The notes below the pieces were generated by a model. It worked only from the letters and a program-made list of their open reading frames with translations, was not told the origin of the DNA and ran no database searches. The translations under genes and the position numbers were made by a program. 64,000 bases of DNA from Seohaeicola_A nanhaiensis (GTDB taxonomy: Bacteria > Pseudomonadota > Alphaproteobacteria > Rhodobacterales > Rhodobacteraceae), in NCBI RefSeq assembly GCF_042654245.1, contig NZ_JBHSGI010000033.1, positions 505,939-569,938 of the forward strand, written 5' to 3'. The stretch's first letter is position 1. Every line of letters begins with the position of its first letter. Positions 17,093-25,152 of this stretch are shown in pieces.

Positions 17093-18397
17093 CTATTCTT
17101 CCGGTGCCGCATGGCTCAACAGGTCACCGTCCTTCTGTTCCTTCCGCTCGGCGTCGATAATCTGCGAGAGTTCAGCGTCGGCCGTCGCGCTCACCTCCTG
17201 CACCTCCATCTCGGGGGCGGCTCGCCCGGACTTCGGCGGACTCGTATCCGCCTTGCCGCTGTCCGTGACGATGCGGTAGGTCGGCTCGGGCATCGGCACG
17301 CCGGCGGCGGTCAGGGCGGCCAGGCACATCCGCGCCGCCTCGCTGCGTGCCAGCTGGATGCTTGTTTCGTGCTGCGCGATCCATCCCGCAACCCGCAGCC
17401 CGACAGTGCTGTCCCCCAGAGTTTCGATCCAGACCGCAGGCGCCGGGTTGACCAGCGTGAACGGAAGGGACTGCACCGTTTCAAGCAGGATGGCCTGCGC
17501 GCGGGCCAGATCGGCATTATAGCCGACCCCGAAATCCAGCAGGAACCGCCGTTCGTCATTGCGCGAGAAGTTGACGATGCGGGACTTGAACACCGTGGAG
17601 TTGGGAATGCGGATGTGGTTGCCATCGAAACTCAGCAGGATCGTGGCGCGAGAGGTCAGGCGGATGACCTTGCCCTGATCGCCATCGATCTCGACCGTGT
17701 CATTCGGACGGAAAGGCTGGCGCACCGAGAGCAGGACCGAGGCGATGAAGTTCTCGACCGTGTCGCGGACGGCGAAACCGATGGCGAGGCCAACGATACC
17801 GGCCGCGCCGAGGATGGTCGACAGCAGCGCCGTGGCCCCCAGAAGATCGAGCGCGACGACGACACCCGAAATGGCAAAGATCAGCCGCACAGCCTGCCGG
17901 TAGATGTCCGCAATGAAGAGGTTCGGCGCGATCCGGTCCCAGGGCTGTTTCATCCGCGCCAGCAGGAATCCGGCGGCCGCGATCAGCACGAAAACCAGAA
18001 GCGCGATGGACAACAGCGGCAGGATCGCGACGAATTGCACCAGACGCGCGCGGAAACGCTGCATCGCCGGGTTCAGCCGTTCGACAACATCGGTGGTTTC
18101 GTGCACCTCGTTCTTGATCGCAACAACACCCTCGACCCGCCGGGCGATCTCGTTCAGCCGGCTCGCGGCCGAGGTGTCTACAGTGGTGCCGCGCAGGGTG
18201 ACGATGCCGGAGGATACGGCGACGGTTACATCCTCATATCCATCCAGTTCAGCCAGGATGGCGCGGATGCGCACCGCGATGGCGGCGTCCTGCTGCTTGC
18301 TGTCGGTGACGGCGATGGTGCCATCGGGTTGGTCGACGGTCTGGGCAATCGCAGTCAGCGGCAGGACTGCGAGGAGCAGGGCAAGTATCAGTCGCAT
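17093..18397 (-). CDS. Mechanosensitive ion channel (MscS family) with N-terminal BON domain
   Basis: 434 residues. A signal peptide covers about residues 1-18. A BON-like domain follows (about 38-105; AVRIRAILAELDGYEDVTVAVSSGIVTLRG and SRLNEIARRVEGVVAIKNEV as landmarks). Then come two to three membrane helices (about 120-150, 170-215) and the MscS core with LSTILGAAGIVGLAIGFAVRDTVENFIA and the beta domain VEIDGDQGKVIRLTSRATIL. The C-terminal 60 residues are polar and probably disordered. MscS channels open under membrane tension to release solutes. A periplasmic BON domain, known for binding phospholipid surfaces, on such a channel is a recurring but minority architecture. It is probably monocistronic. 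Confidence 0.92.
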   Translation of the reverse strand: MRLILALLLAVLPLTAIAQTVDQPDGTIAVTDSKQQDAAIAVRIRAILAELDGYEDVTVAVSSGIVTLRGTTVDTSAASRLNEIARRVEGVVAIKNEVHETTDVVERLNPAMQRFRARLVQFVAILPLLSIALLVFVLIAAAGFLLARMKQPWDRIAPNLFIADIYRQAVRLIFAISGVVVALDLLGATALLSTILGAAGIVGLAIGFAVRDTVENFIASVLLSVRQPFRPNDTVEIDGDQGKVIRLTSRATILLSFDGNHIRIPNSTVFKSRIVNFSRNDERRFLLDFGVGYNADLARAQAILLETVQSLPFTLVNPAPAVWIETLGDSTVGLRVAGWIAQHETSIQLARSEAARMCLAALTAAGVPMPEPTYRIVTDSGKADTSPPKSGRAAPEMEVQEVSATADAELSQIIDAERKEQKDGDLLSHAAPEE

Positions 18398-18520
18398 GAA
18401 ATTATCCGTCGGGGTGAAACCGGTCGGGCGATGATGGCCCGGCCGGCTGCGGCCGGCAAGGTCAAAGCCGCCTGACTGCGGTTACCTGAGGCGAAGGTCG
18501 CAGCACACCCCGGACCGCGG

Positions 18521-19063
18521 TTATTCGCGGATTTCGTCCTTGTCCACGCCCCAGACGGCGGTCTTTTCGATCCAGCCCTTGTAGCCGCCGGCCGACACCT
18601 TGCACCAGTCCAGCGTGCATTCCCCCAGCCGCGCGACCACGCCCAGCTCCAGCGCGGCATCGACCGGCGAGGCGGCATCGGGTCGGTCGTGCAGCGGCGC
18701 CATGTCCTGTTCGACCAGAACCGTGCGCGCGCCCGACAGCAGCGCGTAATGCACCCACCCTCCGGCGCCGTCCCGGTCCTGAACCCGCCGCCAGTGGCCG
18801 TGTTCTGCGGTGATTTCCAGCGGCATGTCACGCCGGGTAAAGACCCAGTCGATGCGATGCGTCAGAGAAGGGCCGCGCCGCACATTGCCCTCGTTGGCCT
18901 TGAGCGAAACATAGCGCGGCAGCGGCAGGTTGGTCACCGGCCCGCGCTTCTGGTCCACCGCCATGGCGCTGTTTGCCAGCGTCATGACGCAAATCGCCGC
19001 CACAAGGCGGCACATGCCTTTCAGATATCCCGTCACGAACTGCCTGCCCGTTCTTGTCCGCAT
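18521..19063 (-). CDS. Secreted SH3-domain protein
   Basis: 180 residues from the ATG at 19061-19063; a shorter form from the ATG at 19015 also gives a plausible signal peptide (MCRLVAAICVMTLANSAMA). The mature part holds two bacterial SH3-like repeats. One is around YVSLKANEGNVRRGPSLTHRIDWVF with WVHYALLSGARTVLV; the second is DMAPLHDRPDAASPV to CTLDWCKVSAGGYKGWIEK. Such proteins bind cell-wall or protein ligands in the periplasm, but no specific function is known for this widespread Rhodobacterales protein. The gene is transcribed away from the dehydrogenase gene, and their 5' ends lie about 100 bases apart. Confidence 0.85.
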   Translation of the reverse strand: MRTRTGRQFVTGYLKGMCRLVAAICVMTLANSAMAVDQKRGPVTNLPLPRYVSLKANEGNVRRGPSLTHRIDWVFTRRDMPLEITAEHGHWRRVQDRDGAGGWVHYALLSGARTVLVEQDMAPLHDRPDAASPVDAALELGVVARLGECTLDWCKVSAGGYKGWIEKTAVWGVDKDEIRE

Positions 19064-19167
19064 TGCCCGGCCGAGGAGATTTCGGCCCCGAGGTTCTTGT
19101 GCCTCGACTGTTCCTGCGCCACGATGACACGACAGGCAATGATTTGAGAAGCTTCGGGAGTGCCGAT

Positions 19168-20154
19168 TTGCCAAGAGAACCCTTGAGTGTTGTCGTTACG
19201 CGACGGTTGCCCGAACAGGTCGAGGCACGGCTTGGCGAATTGTTCGACGTCCGTCTGCGCAGCGACGACGCGCCGATGAGCCGCGAAGAACTGGTTCTGG
19301 CAGCCAAGAGCGCCGACGTTCTGGTCCCGACCATCACCGATACCATCGATTCGACGCTGCTGGCGCAGGCGGGCGACCGGCTGAAGCTGATCGCCAACTA
19401 TGGCGCGGGTGTCGATCACATCGATGTCGCCACCGCCCGCCAGCGCGGCATCCTGGTTTCGAACACCCCGGGCGTGCTGACCGACGATACCGCCGACATG
19501 ACGATGGCGCTTTTGCTGGCGGTGATCCGCCGCATCCCCGAGGGGCTGGCCGTGATGCAGACGGGCGAATGGTCCGGCTGGGCTCCGACCGCCTTCCTCG
19601 GCGGTCGGGTCGGCGGCCGGCGTCTGGGCATCCTTGGCATGGGCCGCATCGGTCAGGCGGTGGCGCGGCGCGCCGCGGCCTTCGGAATGCAGGTCCATTA
19701 CCACAACCGCAAGCGTCTGCGCCCCGAGACCGAAGAGGCACTGGGCGCAACCTATTGGGAAAGCCTTGACCAGATGGTCAGCCGGATGGACGTGATCTCG
19801 ATCAATTGCCCGTCCACACCTTCGACCTTCCACCTGCTGAACGCGCGCCGCCTGAAGTTGCTGAAACCCTCGGCGGTGTTGGTCAACACCTCGCGCGGTG
19901 AGGTGATCGACGAGGCTGCCCTGACGCGCATGCTGCGCGCGGGCGAGATCGCGGGCGCGGGGCTCGACGTCTATGAACACGGCTCCGAAGGCAATCCGGC
20001 CCTGCGCGAATTGCCCAATGTCGTGCTGCTTCCGCATATGGGCTCGGCAACGGTCGAAGGCCGCGTCGAGATGGGCGAGAAGGTCATCATCAACATCAAG
20101 ACTTTCGAAGACGGTCATCGTCCGCCGGACCTGGTCGTGCCGTCGATGCTGTGA
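19168..20154 (+). CDS. D-2-hydroxyacid dehydrogenase (glyoxylate/hydroxypyruvate reductase, D-glycerate dehydrogenase type)
   Basis: 328 residues if translation starts at the TTG at 19168 (product begins MPREPLSVVVTRRLPE), with CGGGAG eight bases upstream. The open frame continues to an ATG at 19054, but the extra 38 residues look non-coding and the family normally starts just before the VVVTRRLP strand. Landmarks are VLVPTITDTIDSTLL, the cofactor motif ILGMGRIGQAVARR, the catalytic Arg in NTSRGEVIDE, and the His in LPHMGSAT. HNRKR after the second strand favours NADPH. The enzyme reduces glyoxylate or hydroxypyruvate in the cytoplasm. The next gene begins 41 bases downstream. Confidence 0.92.
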   Translation: MPREPLSVVVTRRLPEQVEARLGELFDVRLRSDDAPMSREELVLAAKSADVLVPTITDTIDSTLLAQAGDRLKLIANYGAGVDHIDVATARQRGILVSNTPGVLTDDTADMTMALLLAVIRRIPEGLAVMQTGEWSGWAPTAFLGGRVGGRRLGILGMGRIGQAVARRAAAFGMQVHYHNRKRLRPETEEALGATYWESLDQMVSRMDVISINCPSTPSTFHLLNARRLKLLKPSAVLVNTSRGEVIDEAALTRMLRAGEIAGAGLDVYEHGSEGNPALRELPNVVLLPHMGSATVEGRVEMGEKVIINIKTFEDGHRPPDLVVPSML

Positions 20155-20195
20155 TGTCGCCGGTCGTGCGTTCCGCCCGTCTGGAGAGAAAACCG

Positions 20196-21968
20196 ATGCG
20201 CAGAGTTTCCCTTCTGCTGGCCTTGCTGGCCGGTGCCGCCACGGCTCAGCAGACGACAGATGCGGTGCAGCCCGAGATCTCCACGCCGGTCGCCGCAGCG
20301 GCCGTATCGCCGGCGGTTGCGGCGGCCTATGCAGCCAAGGCGGCGGGTCAGCCGGTCGAGGCGGCGCGTTGGATGGTTGCGGCCGCCAATCCCCTGGCGG
20401 TCGAGGCCGGTGCCGCGGTTCTGGCGCGCGGCGGGTCCGCTGCGGATGCGCTGATCGCGGTGCAACTGGTGCTTGGTCTGGTCGAGCCGCAGTCCTCGGG
20501 CCTGGGCGGCGGCGCCTTTCTGGTCTGGTACGATGCCGCGACCGGCGCGCTGACGACGCTGGATGCCCGCGAAACCGCGCCGCTGGCCGCGACACCGCTG
20601 CTGTTCCTGGACGAGCAGGGGCAGCCGCTCAAGTTCTTCGATGCCGTGGTCGGCGGCCGCTCGGTCGGCACGCCCGGCACGCCGGCACTGCTGGAAGCAA
20701 TGCATCGCCGCTGGGGCCGGCTGCCGTGGACCACGCTGTTCGACCCGGCCATCGCCCTGGCGCGGGAGGGGTTCGCGGTCTCCGACCGGCTGAACGCGCT
20801 GATCGCCGAAGATCGCGACCGCCTGGCCTCGGCCCCCGGTACGGCTGACTATTTCCTGACCGAGGCCGGCGAACCGCTGCCGGTCGGGCACCTGTTGCAG
20901 AACCCCGACTATGCCGACACCCTGAGGCTGATGGCCCAGGGCGGGGCAGCGGCCTTCTATACCGGCCCGGTTGCTGCCGATATCGTGCGGGTGGTGCAGG
21001 GAGCGCCGGGCAATCCCGGGGTTCTCGCCGCCACCGACCTCGCGCTCTATCAGGTGAAGGAACGTGACCCGGTCTGCACCGCCTATCGTGTCTATCAGGT
21101 CTGTGGCATGGGGCCGCCCTCGTCGGGCGGTATCGCGGTCGGGCAAATTCTCGGAGCGCTGAACGGCGCGCCGATGGGGGCGGCCGACGATCCGGAGACA
21201 TGGCGGCGCATCGGCGACGCGTCGCGTCTCGCCTTCGCAGACCGCGAGCGTTTTGTCGCGGACAGCGACTTCGGCCCGGTGCCCTCGCGGGGCCTGCTGG
21301 ATCCGGCCTATCTGGCCGGGCGCGCGGCCTTGCTGGAGACCGACATGGCGCTGCAAGACGCCCCGCCGGGCACCCCCGAATTCGACCATGCCGCCTTGGC
21401 CGATGGCGAGGCCATCGAACTGCCCTCGACCAGCCACGTCACCATCGTGGACCGGTATGGCAATGTCGCCGCGATGACCGCGAGCATCGAGAATGTCTTT
21501 GGCGCGCGCCTGATGGTGCGCGGCTTTCTACTGAACAACGAACTCACCGACTTCTCCTTCCGCAGCCACAAAGACGGCGTGCCCATCGCCAACCGGGTCG
21601 AGCCGGGCAAGCGCCCGCGCTCGTCGATGGCGCCGACGGTGGTGATGAAGGATGGCAAGCCGGTGCTGGCCATCGGCTCGCCCGGAGGTAGCCGGATCAT
21701 CGGCTATGTGGCTCAGGCGATCATCGCTTGGGCCGACTGGGGCATGGACGTGCAGCAGGCTGTGGCGATGGGCCATGGCCTGAACCGGTTCGGCACCTTC
21801 GATCTGGAGGCCGGAACCACGGCCGCGGGGCTGAAGGACGGACTGGAAGCGGCAGGGTTCGAGGTCAAGGTGCTTGACCTGAACTCGGGCCTGCATGCAA
21901 TCGAGATTGGCGCGATGCTGACGGGCGGGGCTGACCCGCGCCGCGAAGGCATCGCTTTGGGAGACTAG
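20196..21968 (+). CDS. ggt: Gamma-glutamyltransferase
   Basis: 590 residues beginning at the ATG behind GGAGAG, which starts a signal peptide (RRVSLLLALLAGAATA). The large-subunit landmarks are NPLAVEAGAAVLARGGSAADALIA and SSGLGGGAFLVWYD. The autocleavage nucleophile Thr lies in PSTSHVTIVD, followed by the small-subunit motifs NNELTDFSF, KRPRSSMAPTVV and SPGGSRIIGY. It acts in the periplasm, cleaving gamma-glutamyl bonds of glutathione and related peptides or transferring the glutamyl group. The length and all key segments fit a functional enzyme. It lies between two dehydrogenase genes on the same strand and may be co-transcribed with them. Confidence 0.95.
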   Translation: MRRVSLLLALLAGAATAQQTTDAVQPEISTPVAAAAVSPAVAAAYAAKAAGQPVEAARWMVAAANPLAVEAGAAVLARGGSAADALIAVQLVLGLVEPQSSGLGGGAFLVWYDAATGALTTLDARETAPLAATPLLFLDEQGQPLKFFDAVVGGRSVGTPGTPALLEAMHRRWGRLPWTTLFDPAIALAREGFAVSDRLNALIAEDRDRLASAPGTADYFLTEAGEPLPVGHLLQNPDYADTLRLMAQGGAAAFYTGPVAADIVRVVQGAPGNPGVLAATDLALYQVKERDPVCTAYRVYQVCGMGPPSSGGIAVGQILGALNGAPMGAADDPETWRRIGDASRLAFADRERFVADSDFGPVPSRGLLDPAYLAGRAALLETDMALQDAPPGTPEFDHAALADGEAIELPSTSHVTIVDRYGNVAAMTASIENVFGARLMVRGFLLNNELTDFSFRSHKDGVPIANRVEPGKRPRSSMAPTVVMKDGKPVLAIGSPGGSRIIGYVAQAIIAWADWGMDVQQAVAMGHGLNRFGTFDLEAGTTAAGLKDGLEAAGFEVKVLDLNSGLHAIEIGAMLTGGADPRREGIALGD

Positions 21969-21972
21969 GACT

Positions 21973-23376
21973 ATGGTCAAGGCCACACGTTTGCCGCGCA
22001 ATGAGACCGGCATCGAAACCGCGATCGGGATATTGAAACAGCGCTTTGGCGAGAGGCTGAACACCAGCCAGGCTCTGCGCGAACAGCACGGGCACACGAC
22101 GACCTGGATCGAGACCCAGGCGCCCGATGCGGTGATCTTCGCGCGCGACACGGCCGAGGTTTCCGACATCGTCAAGATCTGCGCCGACCAGAAGGTGCCG
22201 GTCATCGCCTATGGAACGGGCACCTCGCTCGAGGGGCATGTGAACGCACCGGCAGGCGGCATTTGCATCGACCTGACGGAGATGAACAAGGTTCTGGCCG
22301 TCCATGCCAGCGATCTGGACTGTGTGATCCAGCCCGGAGTTACGCGCGAGGCGCTGAACGTCCACCTGCGCGACCAGGGTCTGTTCTTCCCCATCGACCC
22401 CGGCGCCAATGCCTCGCTCGGCGGCATGGCCGCGACGCGGGCCAGCGGCACCAACGCCGTGCGATACGGCACGATGAAGGACAACGTCATCGCTCTCGAA
22501 GCGGTGATGGCCGACGGCACGGTGATCCGCACGGCGCAGCGGGCGAAGAAATCCTCGGCCGGCTATGATCTGACACGGCTGCTGGTCGGGTCGGAAGGCA
22601 CGCTCGGCATCATCACCGAGATCACGCTGCGGCTGCAGGGCATCCCCGAGGCGATCCGCGCCGCGCGCTGTTCCTTCCCGACCGTCGACGCGGCCTGCCG
22701 CGCGGTGATGGCGACGATCCAGTATGGCATCCCGGTGGCGCGGATCGAGCTTCTTGACGAGATGTGCGTCAAGGCGGCCAATGCCTACTCTGGCCTGACC
22801 CTGCCCGAAACGCCTTTGCTGCTGGTCGAATTCCACGGGTCCGAAGCCGGGGTCGCGGAACAGTCCGAGACCTTCGGTTCCATCGCAGACGATTTTGGCG
22901 GCAGCGGCTTTGCCGCAACCTCCACCACCGAAGAACGCAACAAGCTGTGGAAGGCCCGGCATGACATGTATTGGGCCTGCCTTCAGCTGCGTCCGGGCGC
23001 CAAGGGAATCGCCACCGACGTCTGCGTGCCGATTTCCCGGCTGGCCGAATGCGTCAGCGCGGCGCAGGCCAAGGCCAGCGAACTGGGTCTGCTGGCCCCG
23101 ATCGTCGGTCATGTCGGCGACGGCAACTTCCATTGCTCGATGCTGATCGATATGGACATCCCCGAGGAAGTCGCCATGGCGGAAACCTATATCGGCTGGC
23201 TGAACGATCTGGCGATCTCGATGGACGGAACGTGTACCGGCGAGCACGGGGTGGGGCAGGGCAAGCGGCCCTATCTGACCCGCGAACTGGGGCCGGCGAC
23301 GCGCTATATGGCCGCGATCAAGCAGGCGCTGGACCCTGACAACATCCTCAATCCGGGCAAAATCCTCCCCGACTAA
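21973..23376 (+). CDS. FAD-linked D-lactate/glycolate-type dehydrogenase (GlcD/Dld family)
   Basis: 467 residues. The FAD-binding type 4 part has VPVIAYGTGTSLEGHVNAP and DPGANASLGGMAATRASGTNAVRYG. The C-terminal cap domain carries the metal/substrate motifs HVGDGNFHCSM and CTGEHGVGQGKRPYL. This composition matches bacterial D-lactate dehydrogenase (cytochrome) and glycolate oxidase GlcD. The enzyme oxidises a D-2-hydroxyacid at the membrane and passes electrons to the respiratory chain. The start is four bases after the ggt stop. Adjacent to a D-2-hydroxyacid dehydrogenase gene, it suggests two routes handling D-hydroxy acids. No glcE/glcF genes are nearby, so D-lactate is more likely than glycolate. 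Confidence 0.92.
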   Translation: MVKATRLPRNETGIETAIGILKQRFGERLNTSQALREQHGHTTTWIETQAPDAVIFARDTAEVSDIVKICADQKVPVIAYGTGTSLEGHVNAPAGGICIDLTEMNKVLAVHASDLDCVIQPGVTREALNVHLRDQGLFFPIDPGANASLGGMAATRASGTNAVRYGTMKDNVIALEAVMADGTVIRTAQRAKKSSAGYDLTRLLVGSEGTLGIITEITLRLQGIPEAIRAARCSFPTVDAACRAVMATIQYGIPVARIELLDEMCVKAANAYSGLTLPETPLLLVEFHGSEAGVAEQSETFGSIADDFGGSGFAATSTTEERNKLWKARHDMYWACLQLRPGAKGIATDVCVPISRLAECVSAAQAKASELGLLAPIVGHVGDGNFHCSMLIDMDIPEEVAMAETYIGWLNDLAISMDGTCTGEHGVGQGKRPYLTRELGPATRYMAAIKQALDPDNILNPGKILPD

Positions 23377-23439
23377 GGTCGGCACCTAAGGTTTGTGTCG
23401 GAGAACGCGCCGCAACGGCGCAAATCCGCACCAACCCGG

Positions 23440-23467
23440 TTGACTCGGGGGCCGCGATGGGTAAAAG
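23440..23467 (+). promoter_or_regulatory. Candidate promoter of rpmG
   Basis: TTGACT at 23440-23445 is separated by 16 bases from TAAAAG at 23462-23467, about 55 bases before the L33 start. The -35 matches five of six consensus bases. Confidence 0.45.
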
Positions 23468-23522
23468 GCGGGCTTCATGAGATTTCACGGAGGCGCGCGG
23501 CCTCCGGCGCAGGAGAACGACA

Positions 23523-23690
23523 ATGGCCAAGCCGACCACCATCAAGATCCGCCTGAACTCGTCCGCAGGCACGGGCCACTTCTATGTCACCAAGAAGAAC
23601 GCCCGGACGATGACCGAAAAGATGGCCGTGCGCAAATACGACCCCGTTGCGCGCAAGCACGTCGAATACAAGGAAGGCAAGATCAAGTAA
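23523..23690 (+). CDS. rpmG: 50S ribosomal protein L33
   Basis: 55 residues ([20 protein letters not shown] at the start, ending VEYKEGKIK), the standard length of bacterial L33. It has no zinc-binding CxxC pairs, so this is the cysteine-free form. It is a component of the large ribosomal subunit near the E site. GGAGAACGAC lies just upstream of the ATG. It stands alone, with its own candidate promoter about 55 bases upstream and a strong terminator 25 bases after the stop, so it is very likely a single-gene transcript. Confidence 0.97.
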   Translation: MAKPTTIKIRLNSSAGTGHFYVTKKNARTMTEKMAVRKYDPVARKHVEYKEGKIK

Positions 23691-23714
23691 GATCTCGCCA
23701 CGTTCCGAATTCGG

Positions 23715-23746
23715 GGCCGCGCATTGATTGCGCGGCCTTTTGTTTT
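23715..23746 (+). terminator. Rho-independent terminator of rpmG
   Basis: A perfect 9-base-pair stem (GGCCGCGCA with TGCGCGGCC) closes a five-base loop and is followed by TTTTGTTTT. Confidence 0.85.
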
Positions 23747-23757
23747 GGGGGTGTGTC

Positions 23758-24282
23758 ATGCAGCGCGTGATGATTGTCGGGGGCTCCGGATCGGGCAAGA
23801 GCACGCTGGCGCGGGCGCTCGGCGCGCGCACCGGACTGCCGGTCTACCACATGGACCACGTGCAATGGAAAGCGGGCTGGGTCAGCCGCAGCGTCGAAGA
23901 ACGTGAGCTGCTGGCCCGCGATATCGAGTCCCGCGCGCGCTGGATTTTCGAAGGCGGGTTCAGCGCGACCTACAGGAACCGCATTGCACGCTGCGACACG
24001 CTGATCTGGCTCGACTTTCCGGTGGGTCTGCGCCTGTGGCGGGTCACGCGGCGCCTGGTCCGCTATTGGGGCCGCGAACGTCCCGACATGACGCCCGGCT
24101 GCCGGGAAGGCTTTCACCGCGAAACGTTGCCCTTCTACAAATGGATCTGGGATACGCGGAAGACATCGCGCGAAGGCGTGCTGCGGCTGATCGCGACACC
24201 GCCGGCCCATGTGCGCGTTGTGCATCTGACGTCCGCGGCGCAGGTGGCAGCTTTCCTGGAGACGGTGCCGCCGTGCCCCTGA
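23758..24282 (+). CDS. P-loop nucleoside kinase-like protein (adenylate kinase/DNA topology modulation family)
   Basis: 174 residues. The Walker A motif GGSGSGKST starts about eight residues in. The family segment LPVYHMDHVQWKAGWVSR follows, with the acidic substrate-site residues, then WIFEGGF and CDTLIWLDFPVGLRLWRVTRR. This pattern defines small kinase-like P-loop proteins often labelled topology modulation or FlaR-like; the true phosphate acceptor is unknown. The start at 23758 has GGGGG upstream; a further upstream ATG would run into the rpmG terminator. The stop shares a base with the next ATG (TGATG), linking it to a GNAT protein. Confidence 0.88.
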   Translation: MQRVMIVGGSGSGKSTLARALGARTGLPVYHMDHVQWKAGWVSRSVEERELLARDIESRARWIFEGGFSATYRNRIARCDTLIWLDFPVGLRLWRVTRRLVRYWGRERPDMTPGCREGFHRETLPFYKWIWDTRKTSREGVLRLIATPPAHVRVVHLTSAAQVAAFLETVPPCP

Positions 24283-24770
24283 TGGTGCGCCCGACAACCG
24301 GCGCCGATCTGGCCGAGGTCGACGTTCTGCTGGCGCGGGCCTATCCGAAGCTGCTCAAGGCCGCCTATCCGCCCTCGGTTCTGGTCACCGCCTTGCCACT
24401 GATTGCCCGCGCACAGCCCGCGTTGCTGGCTTCCGGCAGCTATTACGCGGTCGAACGGGACGGGCGGATCGCCGGCGTCGGCGGCTGGACCCGCGACCGT
24501 GCGGTCCCGGGCCGGGGTCATGTCCGGCATGTCGCCACGGACGACCGGGAACTGCGCCAAGGCGTCGGTCGGGCACTGCTGTCGCATATCGCCGCCGAGG
24601 CCTTTGCCGCCGGACTGCGCGAACTCGAATGCTGGGCGACCCGCAACGCCGTGCCCTTCTACGCCGCGATTGGCTTTGCCGAAGAGGGTCCGATGGAGGT
24701 GCAACTGCAGCCGGGCATCACCTTTCCTGCGGTGCGGATGCGGCTGGACTTGAAGCAGGCTGCGGGCTGA
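24282..24770 (+). CDS. GNAT family N-acetyltransferase
   Basis: 162 residues from the ATG overlapping the previous stop; a GTG at 24273 three codons upstream is an alternative start. The acetyl-CoA binding motif appears as RHVATDDRELRQGVGRALLSHI (the R/QxxGxG/A pyrophosphate loop is RQGVGRA), preceded by the strand IAGVGGWT. The end has the usual FYAAIGFAEEGPMEV. It transfers an acetyl group from acetyl-CoA to an unknown amine. It is translationally coupled to the P-loop protein, and its stop directly abuts the stop of the convergent DUF1272 gene with no spacer. Confidence 0.88.
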   Translation: MVRPTTGADLAEVDVLLARAYPKLLKAAYPPSVLVTALPLIARAQPALLASGSYYAVERDGRIAGVGGWTRDRAVPGRGHVRHVATDDRELRQGVGRALLSHIAAEAFAAGLRELECWATRNAVPFYAAIGFAEEGPMEVQLQPGITFPAVRMRLDLKQAAG

Positions 24771-25076
24771 TCAGCGCTGCGCCGGGGGCACGTCCTTCAG
24801 GCTCATCGAAAAGGCGAGCCGTTCCCCGGCGCTCCACCTGCTGTGGCGCCGGCGGGTTCCGGCGGGGTCGTGGGGAAGGCCCGTATTGGGGCGATGCGCC
24901 GTCGCCGGCCGGATCGGGCGCGGCTGCAGGTTGCCACCGCAGTTCGGGCAGACGTTCATCAGATCGGCGGCGCAGGTGGTGCAATAGGTGCATTCATACG
25001 TGCAGATGTGCGCCTCTTCCGACTCGGGTGGAAGATCGCGGTCGCATATCTCGCAATTCGGACGCAGCTCCAGCAT
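24771..25076 (-). CDS. DUF1272 zinc-ribbon-like protein
   Basis: 101 residues beginning MLELRPNCEICDRDLPPES. Eight cysteines form pairs: CEIC, CTYECTYCTTC, CPNC. This is the DUF1272 pattern, expected to bind zinc. The C-terminal 45 residues are longer than in most members and are Arg/Pro-rich. No function is known for the family. The gene is convergent with the GNAT gene, with stops back to back. The start is the Met at the family-typical position rather than an in-frame codon nine residues earlier. Confidence 0.85.
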   Translation of the reverse strand: MLELRPNCEICDRDLPPESEEAHICTYECTYCTTCAADLMNVCPNCGGNLQPRPIRPATAHRPNTGLPHDPAGTRRRHSRWSAGERLAFSMSLKDVPPAQR

Positions 25077-25101
25077 GGGTGCAGGATATCCGCTGCGCAC
25101 C

Positions 25102-25131
25102 AAAAGAAAAGGGCCGGGAAATCCCGGCCCT
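25102..25131 (-). terminator. Terminator of the BI-1/YccA gene
   Basis: A 9-10 base-pair GC stem at 25110-25131 (AGGGCCGGG/CCCGGCCCT) with a tiny loop is followed on the minus strand by a T-rich stretch (CTTTTCTTTT). It lies 22 bases after the stop codon. Confidence 0.8.
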
Positions 25132-25152
25132 CTCGCAATCTGTCGTATCCGC

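Noticed and set aside
23477..23770. A 97-codon plus-strand frame overlapping rpmG
   Set aside because: It is out of frame with the conserved L33 protein and covers its terminator.
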